Positions 51,651 through 58,685 of a stretch of DNA of 64,000 nt are shown here, piece after piece; positions within the stretch are counted from its first letter, which is position 1; each line of letters starts with the position of its first letter. The stretch is from Bradyrhizobium monzae (GTDB lineage Bacteria > Pseudomonadota > Alphaproteobacteria > Rhizobiales > Xanthobacteraceae), in contig NZ_JAIRDQ010000010.1 in NCBI RefSeq assembly GCF_021458635.1, forward strand, positions 1 to 64,000, written 5' to 3'. The translations under genes were made by a program, and so were the position numbers. A model generated the notes under the pieces. It saw only the letters and a program-made list of their open reading frames with translations, did not search any database and was not told the origin of the DNA.

Positions 51651-52177
51651 ACGCTAACTCTTTCGCAAACGATCGTGCTCTCAGTGAGAGATGCGAATGC
51701 GTTTCGCTTCGCAAGCGTACGCGCGCTAAACTGAAAACAGGCGCCTCAAGAAAAAAGGGCCGCTTCTGATGAAGAAGCGGCCCAAGTCTAGGGAGGAAAC
51801 GCCCAAGGAGGGCAGCGGTAACGCGAGAAGCGCTACCGCACCGCAACAATATGCGGCCGCGCCGCACAAAGTGCAAGGGCTTTTGAGCGGTTTCCCATGC
51901 AAAAACACATGGCTCATTTGCTTCCAGCGAAATTCAGATTCAGTTTCTTTGATAAGGAAATTCAATGGGTTGATAGTCATTTGCATACGAACGAGGCATA
52001 CAAGGAACTAAGTTCTCAACACCGTGATCGATATTTGGCCAGCATATGGCTCGCTGGAGGCAGGCGGTATCCGCATCCAAAATACCAGGGTGCAAATCAA
52101 GACAGCGCTGCACGCGAGAGGCGAATTGAGCTAGGCAGATGAAAAGCTTCACCCGACTTTCGTTTTGAGGATGCGCC
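51651..52177. other. 527-bp intergenic region around the putative sRNA
   Basis: Between the amidohydrolase family gene and hisN. Apart from the sRNA candidate (51749-51842) it holds only frames with poor codon bias and no ribosome sites; the right half (51890-52170) is markedly AT-richer than the window and carries the hisN promoter region. Confidence 0.6.
51749..51842 (-). ncRNA. putative small RNA with anti-Shine-Dalgarno loops
   Basis: On the minus strand a rho-independent terminator (10-bp stem GGGCCGCTTC, 7-nt loop, then TTTTTT at 51756-51751) ends a stretch with no gene upstream of it. Before it come an unpaired TTTCCTCCCTAG, a small hairpin GCCC-TCCTT-GGGC (51801-51813) exposing UCCUU, and a larger stem starting GCGGTA (51815-51839). 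TTGCAC-N17-CATATT (51876-51848) is a possible promoter placing the 5' end near 51841, giving about 91 nt. Two C/U-rich anti-SD motifs plus a terminator are hallmarks of rhizobial trans-acting sRNAs. Expression is not proven. Confidence 0.5.
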
Positions 52178-52960
52178 GTGACGGTGATCGACTTCTCAGC
52201 CTTCATCGGACGACTGGCCACCGCCTCCGGCGAAACCATCCTGCCGTTCTTCCGGACCTCGTTGTCGATCGACGACAAGAGCAAGACCAAGGATTTCGAC
52301 CCGGTGACGGAAGCCGACCGCGCGGCGGAGGCGGTGATGCGGCGGCTGATCAAGGCGAGCTTCCCCCAGCACGGCATTGTCGGCGAGGAATTCGGCAATG
52401 AGCGCGAGGACGCCGACTATGTCTGGGTGCTCGACCCCATCGACGGCACAAAGTCCTTCATCGGCGGCTTTCCGATCTGGGGCACGCTGATCGCGCTGCT
52501 GCACAAGGGCTCGCCGGTCTACGGCATGATGCACCAGCCCTTCATCGGCGAGCGCTTTTCCGGCGACAACGGCTCGGCCAATTATAAAGGCCCCTCCGGC
52601 GAGCGCCGGCTTCAGGTCCGCCGCTGCGCCTCGCTGTCGGAGGCGACGACCTACACCACCAGCCCGCTGCTGATGAACGAGCGCGACCGCGCCATTTTCG
52701 GCCGGATCGAGCAGAGCGCGCGGCTCTCGCGCTATGGCGGCGATTGCTATTCCTATTGCATGCTGGCGGCCGGCCATGTCGATCTCGTGGTCGAGACCGA
52801 GTTGAAGCCCTACGACATCGCAGCCCTGATCCCGATCGTGACCGGCGCCGGCGGCGTCGTCACCACCTGGGAAGGCAAGCCGGCCCAGGGCGGCGGCCGC
52901 ATCGTCGCGGCCGGCGACGCCAGGGTGCACGAGGAAGCACTGAAACTGCTCAACCAATAA
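52178..52960 (+). CDS. hisN: histidinol-phosphatase, inositol monophosphatase family
   Basis: A 260-residue Mg-dependent phosphatase of the IMPase fold. Metal-site motifs are DPVTEADRAAE, VGEEFGN (E70/E71), the signature VLDPIDGTKSF (D86, D89) and PYDIAALIPIV late in the chain. Alphaproteobacterial proteins of this subgroup are the HisN histidinol-phosphatase that replaces the HAD or PHP enzyme in histidine biosynthesis. GTG start with GAGGATGCGCC before it. It follows the FGase-family gene on the same strand beyond a 527-bp gap. Confidence 0.9.
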   Translation: MTVIDFSAFIGRLATASGETILPFFRTSLSIDDKSKTKDFDPVTEADRAAEAVMRRLIKASFPQHGIVGEEFGNEREDADYVWVLDPIDGTKSFIGGFPIWGTLIALLHKGSPVYGMMHQPFIGERFSGDNGSANYKGPSGERRLQVRRCASLSEATTYTTSPLLMNERDRAIFGRIEQSARLSRYGGDCYSYCMLAAGHVDLVVETELKPYDIAALIPIVTGAGGVVTTWEGKPAQGGGRIVAAGDARVHEEALKLLNQ

Positions 52961-52982
52961 CAAGCGCCCGCGGGTGGCTTGC

Positions 52983-53972
52983 ATGACCATCTCACGCAGG
53001 CTTCTCGTTGAATTGTTCTCCAGATTGTTCTTGGGATCGTTCCTGCTGCTGCCGTCAGCAGCGGCGGCGCAGAATTTTCCGGCAAGACCGATCAAGCTGA
53101 TCGTGCCATTCCCGGCCGGCGGCCCCAACGACATCATCGCCCGCGTCATCGGCCAGCGCATGTCGGAACTGGCGGGCCAGCCGGTGCTGATCGACAATCG
53201 CGGCGGCCAGGGCGGCGTGCTCGGCACCGACGCGGTCGCCAAGAGTGCGCCCGACGGCTACACCATCGCCATCTCCTCTGCCGGCGCGCTTGCGATCAGT
53301 CCGAACATGGAGAAGGTCGCCTACGACACGCTCAGTGACCTGACCCCGGTGACGCTGGTGGCGACCGTGCCGGAAATGCTGGTTGTCGCCACCAACGTGC
53401 CCGCCAAGGACATCGGCGAATTGATCGCGCTCGCGAAAGCGCAACCCGGGAAACTCAACTTCGCCTCCTCGGGCGCCGGCAGCCTGCCGCATCTCGCCGG
53501 CGAATTGTTCAAGCTGACGGCGAAAATCGACATCGTGCACGTGCCCTATCGCGGCGCCGCGCCTGCGGTGAACGATCTGCTGGGCCAGCAGGTGCAGATG
53601 ACGTTCCTCGACCTCCCGGTGCTGCTGCCTCAGGTCAGGGCCGGCGCCCTGAAGCCGATCGCGGTCGGTTCAGAGGAACGCGCGCCGACGGCAACCGACG
53701 TGCCGACGACGAAGGAAGCGGGCTTTCCCGATCTGCGCATCGAGAACTGGTACGGCATGGTCGCGCCGAAGGGCACGCCGAAGGAGATCGTCACCGCGCT
53801 GCATGACCTCGCGACCAAGGCCATGGCGGATCCCGCGGTGAAGGACAAGCTCGCCCAGCAGGGCGCGACGCTGATCGGCGACGAGCCGGAGCATTTTCGC
53901 GCATTCATTGCGGACGAGACCAAGAAGTGGGCGAAGGTGATCAAGGACGCCGGCGTGGAGACGGCGAAGTAG
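52983..53972 (+). CDS. Bug family (TctC-type) solute-binding protein
   Basis: A 329-residue periplasmic receptor with a signal peptide (LLVELFSRLFLGSFLLLPSAAAAQ, cleavage near 29). Bug-family signatures are ARPIKLIVPFPAGGPNDIIARVIG, VLIDNRGGQGGVLGTDAVAKSAPDGYTI, HVPYRGAAPAVNDLLGQQVQ and WYGMVAPKGTP. Such proteins bind carboxylates and serve tripartite tricarboxylate transporters, but the TctAB membrane genes are absent here, as is common for the expanded Bug family. It starts 22 nt after hisN and could be co-transcribed. Confidence 0.92.
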   Translation: MTISRRLLVELFSRLFLGSFLLLPSAAAAQNFPARPIKLIVPFPAGGPNDIIARVIGQRMSELAGQPVLIDNRGGQGGVLGTDAVAKSAPDGYTIAISSAGALAISPNMEKVAYDTLSDLTPVTLVATVPEMLVVATNVPAKDIGELIALAKAQPGKLNFASSGAGSLPHLAGELFKLTAKIDIVHVPYRGAAPAVNDLLGQQVQMTFLDLPVLLPQVRAGALKPIAVGSEERAPTATDVPTTKEAGFPDLRIENWYGMVAPKGTPKEIVTALHDLATKAMADPAVKDKLAQQGATLIGDEPEHFRAFIADETKKWAKVIKDAGVETAK

Positions 53973-53990
53973 GCAAAGCTCTCGCTCCGC

Positions 53991-54076
53991 CGTCATGGCC
54001 GGGCTTGTCCCGGCCATCCACGTCTTCCCATGCGGAGCTAAGAACGTGGATGCCCGGGACAAGCCCGGGCATGACG
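53991..54076. repeat. family-C intergenic palindrome, copy 2
   Basis: Same outer arms as the 44305 and 61501 copies (CGTCATGGCCGGGCTTGTCC / GACAAGCCCGGGCATGACG) with a different loop. It lies between the convergent Bug-type and LysR genes and could form a bidirectional terminator. Confidence 0.85.
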
Positions 54077-54092
54077 AGTTTGCCGAACGACC

Positions 54093-54983
54093 TCACATCG
54101 CCGCCGCCCTTAGATGCTCCACCAGCATCTTCGCCGGCCGCGGCAGCGCCTTGAAGCTGCGCGCGCAGATCACGAGGCGGCGGTTGGCCCAGGCGTCGCG
54201 CAGACGGACCATGGCGAGCGGCATCAGCTTGGCGCAGCGACGGGCGGCGGATTCCGGCACCAGCGCAACGCCGACATCGGCTGAGACCAGCTGGCAGATC
54301 GCGTCGAAGTCACGCAAGCGAGCGCGGAAATGCGGGCGCATGCCGAGCCGGGCCGCATGCTTCGAAATATGCATCTGAAGCGCGGTGGCGCTGGTCAGGC
54401 CGACGAACTCGCAGGCATTGGCCTCCTGGAAATCGATCTGGCGGCGGCCGGCGAACGGGCCGCGCTTCGACGTCACCAAAGTCAGGCGATCTTCGCTGAA
54501 CACGAAACGCTCGACATGATCGGGCAGCGCATGCTCGGCGGCAAAACCGAGGTCGGCCGCGCCCGCGGTGATCGCGGCCGCGATGTCGGTGCTCTCGCGC
54601 TCCTCGATGTCGATGGCGACGTCGCGATGTTGGCGCAGGAAGCCGGCGAGCGCTTTTGGCAAGTGCTCCGAGAGGCCCGAGGTGTTGGCAAGGAAGTGCA
54701 CGCTGGCGCGCACGCCGCTGGCAAAGCCCGCGAGATCGCCGCGCATGGCGTCGATCTGGTGGATCACGATCCGCGCATGGTCGAGCAGGCTCTCGCCGGC
54801 CGCGGTGAGCTCGACGCCGCGCCGCCCGCGCTTGAGCAGCGCGACGCCAAGCGCGTCCTCGAGCCCCTTGATCCGTGCGCTGGCCGAGGCCAGCGCCAGG
54901 TGCGACCGCTCGGCGCCGCGGGTGATGCTGCGCTGGTCGGCGACCGCGATGAAGAGCTGGAGATCGACGAGGTCGAAACGCAT
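54093..54983 (-). CDS. LysR family transcriptional regulator
   Basis: A 296-residue LTTR. The HTH (LQLFIAVADQRSITRGAERSHLALASASARIKGLE) is at residues 8-42, followed by the AALLKR-type wing and the effector domain (DVAIDIEERESTDIAAAITAGAADLGFAAE). ATG 54983 has AGGAGA eight bases upstream. It is divergent from the TauE/SafE gene across 89 bp, so it probably controls anion export or uptake by that protein. Confidence 0.92.
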   Translation of the reverse strand: MRFDLVDLQLFIAVADQRSITRGAERSHLALASASARIKGLEDALGVALLKRGRRGVELTAAGESLLDHARIVIHQIDAMRGDLAGFASGVRASVHFLANTSGLSEHLPKALAGFLRQHRDVAIDIEERESTDIAAAITAGAADLGFAAEHALPDHVERFVFSEDRLTLVTSKRGPFAGRRQIDFQEANACEFVGLTSATALQMHISKHAARLGMRPHFRARLRDFDAICQLVSADVGVALVPESAARRCAKLMPLAMVRLRDAWANRRLVICARSFKALPRPAKMLVEHLRAAAM

Positions 54984-55072
54984 GGCAGGTCTCCTCAGCA
55001 TTCGTATCAGACGAAGGCTGTCTCCGTAACCTCCAGATTGTGCCGGAGCGCGGCTTCGGTCAATGTGGTGAC

Positions 55073-55825
55073 ATGATCGACCCGCTTCTCATTCTCATCG
55101 CCGCCGTCTTCCTGGTCGCCGGATTCGTTAAGGGCGTCGTCGGGCTTGGACTACCGACGGTGTCCATGGGCCTGCTCGCGGTGAACATGGCGCCCAGCCG
55201 CGCGATCGCCATCGTGATCGTGCCCGCCATCGTCACCAACATCTGGCAGACTTTTGTCGGCCCCCATTTGCGCGACATCCTGCGGCGGCTTTGGCCGCTG
55301 ATGATCGGCACCGTGGTCGGATGCTGGCTCAATGCCGGCGCGCTGACGGGCCCCCACGCCCGCTACGGGACCGTGGTGCTCGGCATCCTGCTGGTGATCT
55401 ACGCCCTCATCGGCCTCAGCAAATTCAAGTTCCACGTCGCGCCGCGGAACGAGAAATGGGTCGGCGGCGTGGTCGGCCTCATCACCGGCGTGATCTCGGC
55501 CTCGACCGGCGTGCAGGTGATCCCCTCGATGCCGTTCATGCAGGCGATCGGCATGGAAAAGGACGAACTGGTGCAGGCGCTCGGCGTGTTCTTCACCACG
55601 GCAACGCTGGCGCTCGCCTTCAACCTGACCGCCGACGGCCTGCTGACCCCAGCCAACGCCGTGCCGGGCGCGGTCGCCATGGCCACGGCGTTTGCCGGCA
55701 TGTTCATCGGCCAGTCGGTGCGGGCGAAAATGCCGGCGGAAGCATTCCGCCGCTGGTTCCTGGTCGCGATGATTTTGCTTGGCGTCTATCTGGCCGGCAG
55801 CGCGCTGCTGAAGGAATTCGCCTGA
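55073..55825 (+). CDS. TauE/SafE family sulfite exporter-type protein
   Basis: A 250-residue TSUP-family membrane protein with about eight helices. The family repeat is clear: GFVKGVVGLGLPTVSMGLL in the first half and TGVISASTGVQVIPSMPFMQAIG in the second. Members move sulfite, sulfoacetate or other organosulfur anions. The start at ATG 55073 gives a standard N-terminus (DPLLILIAAVFLVAGFVKG). It is divergent from and likely regulated by the adjacent LysR. Confidence 0.9.
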   Translation: MIDPLLILIAAVFLVAGFVKGVVGLGLPTVSMGLLAVNMAPSRAIAIVIVPAIVTNIWQTFVGPHLRDILRRLWPLMIGTVVGCWLNAGALTGPHARYGTVVLGILLVIYALIGLSKFKFHVAPRNEKWVGGVVGLITGVISASTGVQVIPSMPFMQAIGMEKDELVQALGVFFTTATLALAFNLTADGLLTPANAVPGAVAMATAFAGMFIGQSVRAKMPAEAFRRWFLVAMILLGVYLAGSALLKEFA

Positions 55826-55852
55826 CGCGATTCAATCGTCCGTTCGGATGGG

Positions 55853-56485
55853 CTATCGCGTCTCCAGCATGGCGACGCGGATGCCGAGATAGATGAAGAG
55901 GCCGCCCAGCGTCCGATTGACCCAGGCGATCACGCCCTCGGACTGCCGCAGGCGATTGGCGGCCTTGGCCGCGAACGCCGCCAAGACCAGACACCACAGC
56001 GTCCCCGTGCAGATGAAGATCAGGCCGAGCGTCAGGAAGGCGAGCGGCTTGTGGGCTGAGTCGGCTGCGACGAATTGAGGCAGGAAGGCCAGGAAGAACA
56101 GCGCGACCTTGGGATTGAGCGCGTTGGTGAAGACGCCCTGGAGGAAGACCCGCCGCAGCGAGCTCCGCCCGGCCTCGTCCTTGACTCCCGCCAGCACCGG
56201 TCGCGACCACAGCATCTGCAGCCCGGTCAGAACGAGATAGGCCGCGCCGACCAGCTTCACGACCCCGAATGCGGTCGATGAGGCCATCAAAAGCGCCGAA
56301 AGGCCGATCGCGGCGCCCGCGACATGGAAAAAGCAGCCGCAACTGATGCCAAAAGCCGCCGCCGCCCCGCCGCGCCAGCCCATCTGCATGCTGCGGCCGA
56401 TGACATAGACGGTATCCGGCCCCGGCGTGATGTTGAGCAGCACGCCCGACAGGACGAAGAGCCAGATTTCGTGAATGCCCAGCAT
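55853..56485 (-). CDS. LysE/RhtB family amino acid exporter
   Basis: A 210-residue LysE-superfamily translocator with about six helices. Landmarks are LLNITPGPDTVYVIGRSMQMGWRGG after helix 1, GAAYLVLTGLQMLWSR, and FLQGVFTNALNPKVALFFLAFLPQF. It exports amino acids or derivatives such as homoserine or threonine; the substrate is unassigned. It converges on the TauE gene and is divergent from the adenylate cyclase gene across 227 bp with no other feature I can support. Confidence 0.93.
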   Translation of the reverse strand: MLGIHEIWLFVLSGVLLNITPGPDTVYVIGRSMQMGWRGGAAAAFGISCGCFFHVAGAAIGLSALLMASSTAFGVVKLVGAAYLVLTGLQMLWSRPVLAGVKDEAGRSSLRRVFLQGVFTNALNPKVALFFLAFLPQFVAADSAHKPLAFLTLGLIFICTGTLWCLVLAAFAAKAANRLRQSEGVIAWVNRTLGGLFIYLGIRVAMLETR

Positions 56486-56712
56486 GATAAAGGCCCTCCC
56501 GCCGCCCGGCCTGGCCGTCTCAAAGCACCGGCCTTAGTCGGTTCGCACCCCGCCGTCCACCGCCGGGAATGCTTAGGATTTGCGTCGAATTTGCAATGCG
56601 GATCATACTTTCGTTCGGCCCCATCTGCTCTATAAAGGCAGGGTTTTGAAATGCGGGATTCGAGGCGACTGCCACGCGGTGGCGCTCCCCTCTCCCTTGG
56701 AGTTCCGAGGAT

Positions 56713-58509
56713 ATGGAAAGACGTCTGGCTGCCATCGTCTGCGCCGATGTCGCCGGCTATTCGCGGATGATGGGCCATGACGAGGCCGGCACCCATGCCG
56801 CCTTCAAGGCCCATCGCAGCGCGATCCATCCGATCATCCTCAATCACGGCGGCCGCGTCGTCAAAAACACCGGCGACGGCTTCCTGCTGGAATTCCCCTC
56901 CATCGTCGGCGCCGCCGAGGCTGCGATCGCGATGCAGGTGCTGATGGCGGAGCGCAATCACCATCTGCCCGCAGAACGCACCATGCAGTTCCGGCTCGGC
57001 ATCCACATGGGTGACGTGATCGCCGACGAAGACGAGGTGTTCGGCGACGACGTCAACATCGCCGTCCGCCTGGAATCGGTGGCAAGCCCTGGCGGGTTCG
57101 CGATCTCGGCCAAGGCCTACCGCGAGGCCAGCAAGCATCTCACCGTGCCGCTGGTCGACGGCGGCAACCACCGCTTCAAGAACATCAAGGATCCGGTCGG
57201 AATCTGGACTTGGACGCCCGACGGCGCGACCGCACTCGCGCCGGAGCTGAGGGAAGGATCGGCGCTCTCGCAGCAATACCGCACTGCCATCGTCGGCGTG
57301 TTGCCCTTCGCCAATCTCAGCGACGCCCAGGACGAATATTTTTCCGACGGCCTCACCGAGGACCTGATCCACGCCCTGTCGCTGCAATCGTTCTACCGCG
57401 TGCTGAGCCGCAACTCGACCTTCGCCTTCAAGGGCAAGAATGTGAGCACGCGCGTGATCGCGCGCGAGATCGACGCAACCTATCTGATCCAGGGCTCGGT
57501 GCGGCGCGCCGGTGCCAAGATCCGCGTCACCGCCGAGTTGATCGCGCCGGAGACCGGCGAGCAGCTCTGGACCGGCCGTTACGATCGCGACATCGGCGAC
57601 CTCTTCGCGATGCAGGACGAGATCACGACCAATCTGTCCGCGGCCATCGCCACCGAGATCGTCCGGGCCGAGGCCTCCGCGCCCGCGCGCCCGACCAACG
57701 ACATCACCGCCTGGGACCGCTTCCTGAAGGGCCTGTCGCATTATTACCGGCAGACCAAGGAAGATCTGACCACGGCCGTCGACCTATTCCGACAGGCGAT
57801 CGCGCTCGATCCGAAACTGTCGATCGCGCATGCCTATCTCGCCACGATCCAGATCCAGAGCATCCAGTTCGGCTGGGTCAAGGGCACGCGCGAGATGTGG
57901 GCCGAGGCGATGAGTCTCGCCGAAACCAGCGTCCGGCTCGACCCGCGCTCCTCCTTTGCGTTCTCGATCCTGTCCTGGGCGCACGCGCTGGAAGGCCATG
58001 ACGAGGCGGCGATGGATGCCGCCAAGCGCGCGGTCGCGCTCAACCCTTACGACATGGGCGCGCGTGGCGTGCTCGGCATCTGCCATTTCACGGTCGGCGA
58101 GCACCGCCAGGCGATCGAGATGTTCTCGATGGCCGCCCAGCGCGACAACAGCGACCCGCGCTATCAATGGGCCGCGCTGAACGCCTTCAGCCACTATCTG
58201 CTCAGGCAATATGACGCGACACTGTCGTGGGCCCGCGAGCAGCTCTACGTCAACCCGAACCACATGCAGGCGCTCGCAATCCGCGCCGCGGCGCTGGCGC
58301 AATTGGGCCGGACCGGCGAGGCGGTCGAGGCGACCGGCGTGCTGATGGGCAACTATCCGACCCTGAATGTCGACCGCCATCTGCGGAATTTTCACTGGAA
58401 GCGGCCCGAGGACATCGCGCATTACCGCGACGGGCTCCTGAAGGCGGGCGTCCCGGCCAGCAAGCTCACTCTGGTCCAGAGCGACCTCAGACGCGCCGCC
58501 GAATCCTGA
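56713..58509 (+). CDS. class III adenylate cyclase with TolB-like and TPR domains
   Basis: A 598-residue soluble protein. The cyclase homology domain (1-170) has both metal Asp: D12 (VCADVAGYSRMM) and D55 (KNTGDGFLLEF), plus GIHMGDVI and DDVNIAVRLE. A TolB-like/FlgO-type region (about 190-310: AIVGVLPFANLSDAQDEYFSDGLTEDL) follows, then TPR-like helical repeats to the C-terminus (AVDLFRQAIALDPKLSIAHAYLA, AAMDAAKRAVALNPYD). This CHD-TolB-TPR layout is much expanded in Bradyrhizobium. It probably makes cAMP under control of protein partners bound by the TPRs. Confidence 0.93.
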   Translation: MERRLAAIVCADVAGYSRMMGHDEAGTHAAFKAHRSAIHPIILNHGGRVVKNTGDGFLLEFPSIVGAAEAAIAMQVLMAERNHHLPAERTMQFRLGIHMGDVIADEDEVFGDDVNIAVRLESVASPGGFAISAKAYREASKHLTVPLVDGGNHRFKNIKDPVGIWTWTPDGATALAPELREGSALSQQYRTAIVGVLPFANLSDAQDEYFSDGLTEDLIHALSLQSFYRVLSRNSTFAFKGKNVSTRVIAREIDATYLIQGSVRRAGAKIRVTAELIAPETGEQLWTGRYDRDIGDLFAMQDEITTNLSAAIATEIVRAEASAPARPTNDITAWDRFLKGLSHYYRQTKEDLTTAVDLFRQAIALDPKLSIAHAYLATIQIQSIQFGWVKGTREMWAEAMSLAETSVRLDPRSSFAFSILSWAHALEGHDEAAMDAAKRAVALNPYDMGARGVLGICHFTVGEHRQAIEMFSMAAQRDNSDPRYQWAALNAFSHYLLRQYDATLSWAREQLYVNPNHMQALAIRAAALAQLGRTGEAVEATGVLMGNYPTLNVDRHLRNFHWKRPEDIAHYRDGLLKAGVPASKLTLVQSDLRRAAES

Positions 58510-58685
58510 GGGCAAACGGCGGTCGGGGCGACCATCTCCCGTCCACTTTTATTGACACGACAGTGAATTCCGCCACACTTCGCCACACGCTGAAGTAGTA
58601 CAGATTGCTGGCGGTTTGTTAGGACTTTCCGCGCTCTATCGGCGCGTCTGCATTTCACGATTCGCCGTTTTCAGGATTTTGGGCC

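Noticed and set aside
51726..51986. 86-codon minus-strand ORF overlapping the terminator hairpin
   Set aside because: It runs through the strong terminator and the structured RNA, and has no ribosome site or protein-like composition; the sRNA interpretation explains the region better.
52081..52177. Coding extension upstream of hisN
   Set aside because: The region is AT-richer with no in-frame start having a ribosome site; GTG 52178 gives the normal HisN length.
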